Shown: positions 17,709-25,852 of the stretch, in pieces
Layout of the letters: every line of letters starts with the position of its first letter
Numbering within the stretch: position 1 is the stretch's first letter
Assembly: GCA_019418225.1 (NCBI GenBank)
Contig: DYCF01000007.1
Span: forward strand, 62,001 to 126,000
Reading direction: 5' to 3'
DNA from: Clostridiales bacterium
GTDB lineage: Bacteria > Bacillota > Clostridia > Lachnospirales > Cellulosilyticaceae
Length of the DNA stretch: 64,000 bases
Notes under the pieces: model-generated
What the model saw: the letters and a program-made list of their open reading frames with translations, nothing else
What the model was told of the DNA's origin: nothing
Database searches by the model: none
Program-made: the position numbers and the translations under genes

Positions 17709-19673
17709 GTGAAGAAAAAATTTAAAGGCACCTATATATATTTATTGCTATTAGCTGTGCTGATTATATTTATTTTCTATGGCACAAGTAGAGATTTATC
17801 TAGTACGACTAATCCAATGTCTTATGGTGAGCTTCTAACAGCTATTGAAAATGGGCAAATTAAAAGCATTGAACAAGTTGTATCAGATGGTGACTTAGGT
17901 GAATTTATTGTTATCGATAAAGATAATAATAAATCAACTGTGGAAGCACCTCAAAATGCATTTAGTACTTATTATTTAAGTTTATCACCTGAGGTGAGAT
18001 CACAATTTACATTTGTAACCCGTGCTGTTCAAGCAAATATGTGGTTACCAATTTTACAAATTGTACTTATAGTGGGAATGTTTATTTTCATTATGGTATT
18101 CTTCGTTCAACAGATGCAAGGTGGCGGAGGCGGCGGAGGCCGTATCATGTCGTTTGGTAAAAGTCGTGCGAAGATGACTATTGATGATAAAGGGAATGTA
18201 ACATTTAAAGATGTTGCAGGTCTAGATGAAGAAAAAGAAGAAGTTGCAGAGATTGTAGACTTCCTTAAAAATCAAAATCGCTACGTACAAGTAGGTGCTA
18301 AGATTCCAAAGGGTATTCTTTTAGTAGGACCTCCTGGTACAGGTAAAACACTTTTAGCAAAAGCTATTGCTGGTGAAGCAGGTGTACCATTCTTCAGTAT
18401 TTCAGGTTCTGACTTCGTTGAAATGTTCGTTGGTGTTGGTGCTTCTCGTGTAAGAGACTTATTTGAGCAAGCTAAGAAAAATGCCCCTTGTATCGTATTT
18501 ATTGATGAGATTGATGCAGTAGGCCGTAAACGTGGTGCAGGCCTCGGCGGTGGTCATGATGAAAGAGAACAAACACTTAACCAACTCCTTGTAGAAATGG
18601 ATGGTTTCGGTGCGAATGAAGGTGTTATCGTTATGGCAGCTACTAACCGTGCTGACGTACTTGACCCAGCTCTTCTTAGACCAGGTCGTTTTGATAGACA
18701 AGTAACAGTAGATAGACCAGATATCACAGGTCGTAAAGCTATCTTAAAAGTACATTCAAAAGGTAAACCACTTAGTGAAGACATTGATATTGATGTTATT
18801 GCTAAAACTACATCTGGTTTCACAGGTGCAGATCTTGCTAACCTTATGAATGAATCAGCACTTCTTACAGCACGTCATAATAAACGTGCCATTGATATGG
18901 AAGAAGTACAAAAGGCCCTTATTAAAATTACAATGGGTACAGAAAAGAAAAGCCACATCATCACAGATGCGGAAAGAAAACTTACAGCTTACCATGAAGT
19001 TGGTCACGCGCTTACAAGTGAGTTATTAGATGAAATGGAACCAGTTCATAGTATCTCTATTATTCCAGTAGGTCGTGCAGGTGGATACACAATGCAGCTT
19101 AATGGTGAAGATAACTTCTACACTAAGAAAAAGATGTTACAACACATTATCGTATTCTTAGGTGGTCGTGCAGCAGAAGAATTAGTATTAGATGATATCA
19201 CAACAGGTGCATCTAATGATATTCAAAGAGCAACGCAACTGGCTCGTGATATGGTTACAACTTATGGTATGAGTCGTCTTGGACCTATCAAATATGGCGA
19301 TGAACATTCAGAACCATTCTTAGGCAGAGACTATAACCATACTCGTAACTATGGTGAAGCATTAGCTACAGAGATTGATAAAGTAGTTGGTGAAATCATT
19401 GAAGATTGTTATGAGCAAGCTAAAAGACTTTTACAAGAACATATGGATGTGCTTCATAAAGCTTCAAAAATCTTAATGAAAAAAGAAAAACTTACTGGTC
19501 AAGAGTTTAGAAAGATTATGAAGGGTGAAGAAATAGATGAAGAAAATGTAGCAGAGTTTAACATTTTTGAATCTATTGATGAAGTAGAAAAAGAAGGTAA
19601 AGTAACAGCAACTAAAGATGATGAAACACTTTCTACCATTCAAAATGCTTTTGAGAACACAGATACAGAGTAA
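17709..19673 (+). CDS. ftsH: ATP-dependent zinc metalloprotease FtsH
   Basis: Membrane AAA protease that removes damaged or regulatory proteins. The 654-residue product shows an N-terminal membrane helix (about 8-25), an extracytoplasmic domain, a second helix (about 112-133) and a Gly-rich GGGGGGR linker. The AAA domain follows with Walker A GPPGTGKT (about 207-214), Walker B IVFIDEIDA and the second region of homology (TNRADVLDPALLRPGRFDR). The M41 zinc site HEVGH is at about 429-433. GTG start, GGAGG upstream. Last gene of the tilS-hpt-ftsH run, closed by a strong terminator. Confidence 0.98.
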   Translation: MKKKFKGTYIYLLLLAVLIIFIFYGTSRDLSSTTNPMSYGELLTAIENGQIKSIEQVVSDGDLGEFIVIDKDNNKSTVEAPQNAFSTYYLSLSPEVRSQFTFVTRAVQANMWLPILQIVLIVGMFIFIMVFFVQQMQGGGGGGGRIMSFGKSRAKMTIDDKGNVTFKDVAGLDEEKEEVAEIVDFLKNQNRYVQVGAKIPKGILLVGPPGTGKTLLAKAIAGEAGVPFFSISGSDFVEMFVGVGASRVRDLFEQAKKNAPCIVFIDEIDAVGRKRGAGLGGGHDEREQTLNQLLVEMDGFGANEGVIVMAATNRADVLDPALLRPGRFDRQVTVDRPDITGRKAILKVHSKGKPLSEDIDIDVIAKTTSGFTGADLANLMNESALLTARHNKRAIDMEEVQKALIKITMGTEKKSHIITDAERKLTAYHEVGHALTSELLDEMEPVHSISIIPVGRAGGYTMQLNGEDNFYTKKKMLQHIIVFLGGRAAEELVLDDITTGASNDIQRATQLARDMVTTYGMSRLGPIKYGDEHSEPFLGRDYNHTRNYGEALATEIDKVVGEIIEDCYEQAKRLLQEHMDVLHKASKILMKKEKLTGQEFRKIMKGEEIDEENVAEFNIFESIDEVEKEGKVTATKDDETLSTIQNAFENTDTE

Positions 19674-19689
19674 GTAAATAATAGAAGTC

Positions 19690-19724
19690 AAAAAGCCGAA
19701 ATTAGTTTTCGGCTTTTTATTTTA
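19690..19724 (+). terminator. Terminator of ftsH
   Basis: AAAAAGCCGAAA-TTAG-TTTTCGGCTTTTTATTTT. Confidence 0.92.
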
Positions 19725-19755
19725 ACTAAATTAGTTATAGTGGGGAGAAAGAATA

Positions 19756-20733
19756 ATGAGAGAAAAAGTACTAGGCTATTTAAGAAGTCAATCAGATTAT
19801 GTGTCAGGTGAAGAGATTAGTAAAAGCTTAGGGGTAACTAGAGCAAGTGTATGGAAGATAATTAATAAGCTTAAAGATGAAGGATATGAGATTGAATCAA
19901 GTACTAAGAAAGGGTACAAGCTCATAGAAACACCTAATGTTATTACAAGGGAAGAAGTTTTAAATATTATAACAACAAAAAGTTTGGGAAGAGATATACG
20001 CTACTTTAAAGAAATTGATTCTACTAATGAGGAAGTTAAAAGGATAGCAAGAGCAGGAGAAGTAGAAGGCGTTACAGTTATTGCGGATAAGCAAACAGCA
20101 GGCAAGGGACGTTTAGGAAGAAGTTGGGATTCACCAAGTGGCAATAGTATCTTTATGAGTATATTATTGCGTCCTCAAATCAGGCCAGATAAAGCAAGTC
20201 AGCTTACACTTATGGCTGGACTTGCTATGTGTGAAGCTATTTGCCTAGTAACAGGATTAGATGCTAAAATTAAGTGGCCTAATGATATAGTCGTGAGTGG
20301 AAAGAAGGTTTGTGGTATTCTAACAGAGATGAGTGCTGAGATGGATGGAATTAATTACATTGTGGTTGGCATTGGTGTCAACGTTAATAATACAGATTTC
20401 CCAGGCAATTTATCTTATGCGACATCACTTAAATTAGAAGGACAGAAAGAATATCAAAGACGTGAGATTATCAAGGTATTTTTAGAAAAATTTGAACCAT
20501 ATTATATGGCATATAAAGAGATGCCTACACTAGAAATGATTATACCTATCTACAAAAGATACTGTATAACACTTGCAGATAAGGTAAAAATAATAGATAG
20601 TATAAAGGAGTACGTTGCAACACCGTTAGATATAAACGTAGATGGAAGTCTTGTGGTGAAAACAGAAGATGGAGAGATAAATACTATTTTATCAGGTGAA
20701 GTATCCGTGCGAGGCATCTATGGGTATGTATAA
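19756..20733 (+). CDS. birA: Biotin-protein ligase / biotin repressor BirA
   Basis: Activates biotin to biotinyl-AMP and attaches it to carboxylase carriers; with the DNA-binding domain it also represses biotin genes. The 325 residues begin with a winged helix-turn-helix (about 1-60, SGEEISKSLGVTRASVWKIINKL), followed by the catalytic domain with GKGRLGRSWDSPSG (about 114-128) and KWPNDI (about 174-180), and a small SH3-like C-terminal domain. It is therefore a bifunctional form. Twenty-two nt separate it from the next gene, with which it is probably co-transcribed. Confidence 0.96.
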   Translation: MREKVLGYLRSQSDYVSGEEISKSLGVTRASVWKIINKLKDEGYEIESSTKKGYKLIETPNVITREEVLNIITTKSLGRDIRYFKEIDSTNEEVKRIARAGEVEGVTVIADKQTAGKGRLGRSWDSPSGNSIFMSILLRPQIRPDKASQLTLMAGLAMCEAICLVTGLDAKIKWPNDIVVSGKKVCGILTEMSAEMDGINYIVVGIGVNVNNTDFPGNLSYATSLKLEGQKEYQRREIIKVFLEKFEPYYMAYKEMPTLEMIIPIYKRYCITLADKVKIIDSIKEYVATPLDINVDGSLVVKTEDGEINTILSGEVSVRGIYGYV

Positions 20734-20755
20734 AAAGAAGAAGGAGAATTAGAAA

Positions 20756-21196
20756 ATGGATAAGCATGTATTAATATCAGTGTCACCTTATGTGCACAAA
20801 TATTATTTAAATGAGAAATATAAGGATTTACCAGAGGGTATTGTAGAAACGCTTCGTGCAAAACTTGGTGTTATCGCAGAAAAAACAAACTGCATTATTA
20901 CAGTTGGTTTTTATGAAAATGGAGAAATCTTTATTGAGGAACGTCAACAAGACCCTATGTTTTATGATGATATTGGAGCAAGTCTTGAGATTAAAAAATT
21001 ACAGCAAGATGAAGCAGAGACTTTTAAGTCTATAAAAATGTGGTATATGATTTATCATACACCAAATGGCATGATTATGAGAGATGTGTTATTAATGCAA
21101 AGCGAAGGAAAAACGCCAGCAGAAATCATTGAAGCAGTTGTAGAAAAACATGGTGAAGATTACCGTCAATTTGTACAAGTTTTATTAGAAGATTAG
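20756..21196 (+). CDS. Conserved cytosolic protein, DUF6145-like
   Basis: A 146-residue soluble alpha/beta protein with no signal peptide (starts MDKHVLISVSPYVHKYYLNEKYKDLP; ends AVVEKHGEDYRQFVQVLLED). The whole-protein pattern matches what I remember as the DUF6145 family found beside birA in Lachnospirales; the assignment is from memory, not a search. AAGGAG precedes the ATG. Function unknown; position suggests co-transcription with birA. Confidence 0.7.
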   Translation: MDKHVLISVSPYVHKYYLNEKYKDLPEGIVETLRAKLGVIAEKTNCIITVGFYENGEIFIEERQQDPMFYDDIGASLEIKKLQQDEAETFKSIKMWYMIYHTPNGMIMRDVLLMQSEGKTPAEIIEAVVEKHGEDYRQFVQVLLED

Positions 21197-21262
21197 GAAA
21201 AAGATTTGGTTCTAATGATGGCTTTAAATAGAGCTGTAATTATATACTAGTATAAAATATTG

Positions 21263-21271
21263 TGATATAAT
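21263..21271 (+). promoter_or_regulatory. Extended -10 promoter of the ECF transporter-coaBC unit
   Basis: TGATATAAT, an extended -10 hexamer (TATAAT 21266-21271); the -35 region is weak (TATACT, 17 bp up). Expected transcription start is about 21276-21279, at the first base of the structured leader. Confidence 0.6.
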
Positions 21272-21274
21272 GTA

Positions 21275-21353
21275 GGCTGTCAAAATTAAGCGTTGCATCA
21301 TAAGTGAACGAGAACCTAAAATATTAGGCGTTCACCTTAAAATGAGCGACAGC
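21275..21353 (+). promoter_or_regulatory. Structured leader RNA before the ECF transporter gene (candidate riboswitch)
   Basis: Nested helices seen by eye: P1 GCTGTC (21276-21281)/GACAGC (21348-21353); P1b TTAAG (21286-21290)/CTTAA (21336-21340); P2 GTGAACG (21304-21310)/CGTTCAC (21329-21335); a one-sided AGAA bulge; P3 CCTAA (21315-21319)/TTAGG (21324-21328) with loop AATA. A 13-nt unpaired segment (CGTTGCATCATAA) lies on the 5' side. P1 closes 2 nt before the AGGAGG ribosome-binding site, and CGTT (21291) could alternatively pair with AACG (21307), so translational control is plausible. I compared it mentally with THF, preQ1, TPP and pan motifs and it fits none. Ligand unknown. Confidence 0.6.
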
Positions 21354-21366
21354 TAGGAGGAAAATC

Positions 21367-21993
21367 ATGAAAACAATAAAGAACACGAAGACATTAGCAC
21401 TAATGGGGGTATTAATTGCAATTGAACTTGTACTTACATTTACACCCTTAGGATTTATTCCCTTAGGCTTTATGAATGCGACGACATTACATATTCCTGT
21501 AATCATAGGAGCCATTTTCTTAGGACCTGTAGCTGGAGGAGTATTAGGCGGCGTATTTGGACTTTTATCAGTTATTACAAATACGATAAGACCAGGAGTT
21601 ACTTCTTTCGTATTTTCACCATTCATCACAATAGGTGGTGTGACAGGTAACTTTATGAGTTTAGTGGTAGCTATCGTCCCACGTGTATTAATTGGTATTA
21701 CAGCATACTATGCTTTCAAATGGATTAGTAAAATTGACAAGACAAAAATTACAGCATATATTGTTGCTGGTGTTGTTGGCTCACTTACAAATACTATTTT
21801 TGTAATGAGCGGTATCTATTTATTCTTTGGTGAACCATATGCAGCAGCAAAAGGGGTGGACTTTGGCGCTTTATTTGGTGTGATTATGGGTATTGTCGGG
21901 ATAAATGGTGTGCCAGAAGCAATTGTCGCAGGTGTTTTAGTCCTTGCAATAGGTAAAGTGCTTGGACAAATATTCTTTAGAAACAGAGTGTAA
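21367..21993 (+). CDS. ECF-type vitamin transporter S component, probably for pantothenate
   Basis: Substrate-binding membrane subunit of an energy-coupling factor importer. The 208 residues have about six membrane helices and the S-component pattern (TLHIPVIIGAIFLGPVAGG, about 38-57; GVFGLLSVITN). The shared A/A'/T module is not in the window. It lies 18 nt before coaBC, and coaX follows, both using pantothenate or its products, so pantothenate is the likely substrate (inference from context; folate or another vitamin is possible). AGGAGG at 21355-21360 lies directly after the structured leader. Confidence 0.8.
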   Translation: MKTIKNTKTLALMGVLIAIELVLTFTPLGFIPLGFMNATTLHIPVIIGAIFLGPVAGGVLGGVFGLLSVITNTIRPGVTSFVFSPFITIGGVTGNFMSLVVAIVPRVLIGITAYYAFKWISKIDKTKITAYIVAGVVGSLTNTIFVMSGIYLFFGEPYAAAKGVDFGALFGVIMGIVGINGVPEAIVAGVLVLAIGKVLGQIFFRNRV

Positions 21994-22011
21994 AATGAGG
22001 TTAGGTGACAT

Positions 22012-23238
22012 ATGAAAAAGCATATTTTAATTGGTGTAACAGGTGGTATTGCTGTATATAAAATGCTAGATGTAGAAAGTAAGCTAAGAAAGCTTGGGTA
22101 TGAGATGAACACAATTATGACCAAAAACGCTTGTGAATTTGTGCAACCTATGGCCTTTCAAACAATCTCAAATAATTATGTTGTAACAGATACTTTTGAG
22201 AGACCACATAAATGGGAGGTTGAGCATATTGCATTAGCAAAGAAGGCAGACTTAATGCTAATTGCACCAGCCACTGCTAATGTAATAGGTAAAATTGCCC
22301 ATGGTATAGCAGATGATATGCTTACGACAACTGTAATGGCTGCAAAATGCCCAGTTGTTATTGCACCAGCTATGAATACAGCTATGTATGAAAATGAAAT
22401 TGTACAAGAAAACATAGCTTATTTAAAATCAAAAGGATATTTATTTATAGAACCAGTAGCAGGAATGCTTGCTTGTGGGGATGTAGGTGCAGGAAAACTT
22501 GCTTCACCCGACGAGATTGTAGCATTTGTGTTAAAAGCTTTAGAAGAAGATGAAAAGAAAAATTTAAAAGAAGTTAATAATATAGCACAAGATTTAGAGG
22601 GAAAACATATTCTTGTAACTGCGGGGCCTACCATAGAAGCCATTGACCCATTTCGTTATATTACAAACCACTCTTCAGGTAAACAAGGCTATGCTATAGC
22701 TGAGAGAGCGGCAAAGCGAGGGGCAGAGGTAGTCTTAATTTCAGGACCAGTACAAATTCCAGTGCCAGAAGGCGTAAAGGTAATTAATGTAAAAAGTGCA
22801 AGAGATATGTATGCAGCAGCCCATGATTATTTTGAATGGGCAGATGCAGTAATAAAAGCTGCAGCTGTTGCAGATTATAGGCCTAAAGTAGAAAGTCATC
22901 ATAAGGTTAAAAAAGGTGATAATGAAGAAATGACATTAGAACTTGTGAAAAATCCAGATGTGCTTCAAAGTTTAGGTGAAAGAAAAGAGAAACAAGTATT
23001 AGTTGGATTTGCGGCAGAAACGGATAATGTGATAGAATATGCAATGCAGAAGATTGCAAAGAAGCATTTAGACTTTATTGTTGCTAATAACATTGCAAAA
23101 GAAGGTGCCGGCTTTAAAGGTGATACCAATATTGCAACGCTTATTGAAGCAAATGGACAAATAACCGAGTATGCGCAAATGTCAAAACTAGATCTTGGAG
23201 ATGCTATACTAGATAAAGTAAAGTGCTATTTTAAATAA
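22012..23238 (+). CDS. coaBC: Bifunctional phosphopantothenoylcysteine decarboxylase / phosphopantothenate-cysteine ligase
   Basis: Catalyses steps 2 and 3 of coenzyme A synthesis: ligation of cysteine to 4'-phosphopantothenate, then FMN-dependent decarboxylation. The 408 residues comprise the CoaC flavoprotein half (GVTGGIAVYK near the N-terminus, APATANVIGKIAHGIADD, catalytic Cys in MLACGDVGAGKL, about 155) and the CoaB half (VTAGPTIEAIDPFRYITNHS, SSGKQGYAIAE, LVKNPDVL). Typical length. Immediately downstream of the ECF gene and probably in the same transcript. A branched RNA structure follows its stop. Confidence 0.97.
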   Translation: MKKHILIGVTGGIAVYKMLDVESKLRKLGYEMNTIMTKNACEFVQPMAFQTISNNYVVTDTFERPHKWEVEHIALAKKADLMLIAPATANVIGKIAHGIADDMLTTTVMAAKCPVVIAPAMNTAMYENEIVQENIAYLKSKGYLFIEPVAGMLACGDVGAGKLASPDEIVAFVLKALEEDEKKNLKEVNNIAQDLEGKHILVTAGPTIEAIDPFRYITNHSSGKQGYAIAERAAKRGAEVVLISGPVQIPVPEGVKVINVKSARDMYAAAHDYFEWADAVIKAAAVADYRPKVESHHKVKKGDNEEMTLELVKNPDVLQSLGERKEKQVLVGFAAETDNVIEYAMQKIAKKHLDFIVANNIAKEGAGFKGDTNIATLIEANGQITEYAQMSKLDLGDAILDKVKCYFK

Positions 23239-23244
23239 TTATAA

Positions 23245-23307
23245 GCAGGTGCCTAAACTCAAAGCTTGAGTTGATAATGTGATGCAAGTTACGTTATTTG
23301 GCCCTGC
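23245..23307 (+). promoter_or_regulatory. Three-way-junction RNA between coaBC and coaX
   Basis: Outer stem GCAGG-t-GCC (23245-23253)/GGCCCTGC (23300-23307). Inside are hairpin 1 AACTCAA-AGC-TTGAGTT (23256-23272) and hairpin 2 ATAATGT (23274-23280)/ACGTTAT (23291-23297, one G-U) with loop GATGCAAGTT. TTTCTTTG follows. It could terminate coaBC transcription, act as a coaX attenuator, or both. The 8 bases TGATGCAA (23280-23287) are the exact reverse complement of TTGCATCA (21293-21300) in the leader upstream, possibly by chance. Confidence 0.55.
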
Positions 23308-23359
23308 TTTCTTTGAACTTTTAATGATAGCATAAGAAGAAACGGAAAGAGGTAGAAAG

Positions 23360-24130
23360 ATGTTATTAGCCATAGATATAGGGAATACTAATATAGTAAT
23401 GGGGGTTATGAAAGGCTTAGACCTTATCGCTAGTTTTAGACTAACGACACAAACGCCACGTACATCCGATGAATATGGTATTATGATGGTTGAGATGTTA
23501 AGAGAGAGAAAAATTAATATTAATGATATTACAGCGGTTATTATGTCTTCTGTAGTACCGGATATTATGTACTCTCTAAATAATGGTATTAAAAAATATC
23601 TACATCATAAACCGCTTATTGTAGGACCTGGTGTGAAGACTGGCCTTGCAGTTAAGACGGATAATCCCAGAGAAGTGGGGGCAGATCGTATTGTAAACTG
23701 TGTAGCTGCCTATGAAATGTATGGTGGACCTTGTATGGCCATTGACTTTGGGACATCTACTACTTATGATATTGTTAATGCCAAAGGTGAATTCATTGGT
23801 GGTCTTATTACACCAGGTATTAGAATTTGTGCAGATGCTTTGTGGCAAAGAGCAGCACAGCTTCCTCATATGGAAATTAAAAGAACAAAAGGTATTTTAG
23901 ATTGCAAAAATACTGTATCAAGTATGCAATCTGGACTTATCTATGGTTATATAGGGCAAGTAGAATACATTGTTAATAAAACCAAGGAAGCTATGGGATG
24001 CGATGACCTCAAAGTAATTGCTACAGGTGGACTTGCAAAAGTAATTCAAGATGGCACAAAAGTAATTACAAAGTATGACGGGTTACTGACTTTAAAAGGA
24101 CTCGCTTTAATTTACGAAAAAAATAGATAG
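23360..24130 (+). CDS. coaX: Type III pantothenate kinase
   Basis: Phosphorylates pantothenate, the first step to coenzyme A; the type III enzyme is not feedback-inhibited by CoA and needs a monovalent cation. The 256 residues show the ASKHA phosphate motif DIGNTNIVMGV (about 5-15), PGVKTGLAVK, GADRIVNCVAA (about 103-113) and the DFGTSTTYDIV second phosphate motif (about 127-137). In Bacillus coaX follows ftsH and precedes dusB-lysS; here birA, the ECF gene and coaBC lie in between. Confidence 0.97.
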   Translation: MLLAIDIGNTNIVMGVMKGLDLIASFRLTTQTPRTSDEYGIMMVEMLRERKININDITAVIMSSVVPDIMYSLNNGIKKYLHHKPLIVGPGVKTGLAVKTDNPREVGADRIVNCVAAYEMYGGPCMAIDFGTSTTYDIVNAKGEFIGGLITPGIRICADALWQRAAQLPHMEIKRTKGILDCKNTVSSMQSGLIYGYIGQVEYIVNKTKEAMGCDDLKVIATGGLAKVIQDGTKVITKYDGLLTLKGLALIYEKNR

Positions 24131-24142
24131 GATGATACAAAA

Positions 24143-25117
24143 ATGAAATTTGGTACCGTAGAAACGGCTAATAACGTTTTTTTAGCCCCTATGGCCGGCA
24201 TTACAGATTTACCGTTTAGGATAATCTGTAAAGAATTTGGTTGTGGGATGATGACCACTGAAATGGTAAGTGCAAAGGGCTTACTTTATGAAAATGGGAA
24301 AACAAATCAATTATTATCGGTCGATGAAATGGAACACCCAATAGGTGCACAGTTATTTGGTAGTGATCCAAAGATTTTGAGCGAAATGGCAAAACAAGTA
24401 GAGCAAAGCCCGGTTGACTTCATCGATATTAATATGGGTTGTCCTGCACCTAAGATTACTAAAAATGGAGAAGGTTCAGCACTACTTAAAAATCCACAGT
24501 TAATTGGTGAGATTGTACACGCTGTATCTAGCGTACTTACAAAACCACTCACTATTAAGATTAGAAAAGGCTTTGATGAGGATAACATTAATGCAGTAGA
24601 AGTTGCTAAAATCATTGAACAGGCAGGTGCAAGTGCCCTTGCACTACACGGTAGAACAAGAGAGCAATTTTATAGTGGCGTGGCTGATTGGGATATTATT
24701 AAAGAAGTAAAACAAAATATTAGTATTCCACTTATTGGAAATGGTGATATTAGAGGCCCAGAGGATGCAAAACGCATGATAGATCATACGGGCTGTGATG
24801 CTGTTTTAATCGCAAGGGGAGCACAAGGTAACCCTTGGATATTCAAGAGAACAGTACATTATTTAGAAACAGGTGAGCTTTTACCAGAGCCAACCTTTGA
24901 AGAACGCGCCGAAGTTATTTTAAGACATGCGAAAATGCTTGTAGAGTATAAAGGAGAATTCGTAGGAATTCGTGAAATGCGCACGCATCTTACATCATAT
25001 GTAAAAGGTTTACATGGTGCGACGGACCTAAGACGTTCACTCACATCGGTAGAAACTTATGATGATGTAAAACGTATGTTAGAATACTGTGATGCAAGGC
25101 TTAGGGAATTCTCATAA
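24143..25117 (+). CDS. dusB: tRNA-dihydrouridine synthase
   Basis: FMN enzyme reducing uridines in the tRNA D-loop to dihydrouridine. The 324-residue product has the TIM-barrel start LAPMAGITDLPFR (about 11-23), the NMGCPAPKITKNGEGSALL segment with the catalytic Cys (about 98), GNGDI and the FMN-phosphate motif ARGAQGNPWIF (about 225-235), plus the C-terminal helical domain. It starts 12 nt after coaX. The ribosome-binding site is weak (TAGGATG), which fits translational coupling. Confidence 0.95.
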   Translation: MKFGTVETANNVFLAPMAGITDLPFRIICKEFGCGMMTTEMVSAKGLLYENGKTNQLLSVDEMEHPIGAQLFGSDPKILSEMAKQVEQSPVDFIDINMGCPAPKITKNGEGSALLKNPQLIGEIVHAVSSVLTKPLTIKIRKGFDEDNINAVEVAKIIEQAGASALALHGRTREQFYSGVADWDIIKEVKQNISIPLIGNGDIRGPEDAKRMIDHTGCDAVLIARGAQGNPWIFKRTVHYLETGELLPEPTFEERAEVILRHAKMLVEYKGEFVGIREMRTHLTSYVKGLHGATDLRRSLTSVETYDDVKRMLEYCDARLREFS

Positions 25118-25141
25118 GCTATACTTTTGTGACGCTAAAAA

Positions 25142-25191
25142 TAAGTTTGTGCATAGAGTTTTAAATTCAAGGCAACCTATACACAAGCTTA
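25142..25191 (+). terminator. Inverted repeat after dusB
   Basis: TAAGTTTGTGCATAG (25142-25156) pairs with CTATACACAAGCTTA (25177-25191) with one mismatch and one wobble. No T-run follows, so termination is likely but not certain. Confidence 0.5.
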
Positions 25192-25223
25192 CTTATAAAG
25201 TGTTATGAAATGTAGCCCTTAAG

Positions 25224-25253
25224 TTGACAAACATAAGCAAGCTACGGTATAAT
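25224..25253 (+). promoter_or_regulatory. Consensus sigma-A promoter of greA-lysS
   Basis: TTGACA (25224-25229), 18-bp spacer, TATAAT (25248-25253): both hexamers perfect. Confidence 0.85.
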
Positions 25254-25343
25254 TGTTAAATTAAAAAATGTACTATAATAACACAAATTATAAGAAACTA
25301 AAATATAAAAATATAGTAGTAAGCTAAGAAAGGGAGTACAGAT

Positions 25344-25817
25344 ATGGCTGGCAAAAAAGTATTACTCACATATGAGGGGATTAAAACATTAGAGGAAGAA
25401 CTTCAAAACTTAAAAACAGTTAGACGTAACGATGTAGCTGAAAAATTAAAAGAAGCAAGAGCACAAGGTGACCTTTCTGAAAATGCAGAGTATGATGCAG
25501 CTAAAGAAGAGCAAGCTGAAATCGAGGTTAGAATCGTAGAACTTGAGACAATGCTCAAAAATGCTATCGTAATTGAAAATGAAGAAAAAGTTGAGGTTGT
25601 AAAACCTGGTTATAGAGTTAAACTTTATGATTATACTTTTGAAGAAGAAATTGAATATCTTATCGTAGGTTCAACAGAAGCTGACCCAGTAAATGGTAAG
25701 ATATCTAATGAATCACCAGTAGGTATGGCATTACTTAACCACAAAGTCGGTGATGAAATCGAAGTTGATACTACTGATGGTGTAGATAAATATAGAATCT
25801 TAGATATCACAAACTAA
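25344..25817 (+). CDS. greA: Transcription elongation factor GreA
   Basis: Rescues backtracked RNA polymerase by stimulating cleavage of the transcript end. The 157 residues form an N-terminal coiled coil (LTYEGIKTLEEELQNL..., with the acidic tip GDLSENAEYDAAKEEQ at about 42-57) and a C-terminal FKBP-like domain (SPVGMALLNHKVGDEIEVDT). Standard length. First gene of a greA-lysS pair, 35 nt before lysS. Confidence 0.97.
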   Translation: MAGKKVLLTYEGIKTLEEELQNLKTVRRNDVAEKLKEARAQGDLSENAEYDAAKEEQAEIEVRIVELETMLKNAIVIENEEKVEVVKPGYRVKLYDYTFEEEIEYLIVGSTEADPVNGKISNESPVGMALLNHKVGDEIEVDTTDGVDKYRILDITN

Positions 25818-25852
25818 GAGATAAGTGTAAAAGCACAAAGGAGGAATCAGTT

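Noticed and set aside
21275..21353. Known THF (folate) riboswitch
   Set aside because: Same kind of downstream gene and a GCGTT stretch, but the conserved THF core and its pseudoknot sequences are not present.
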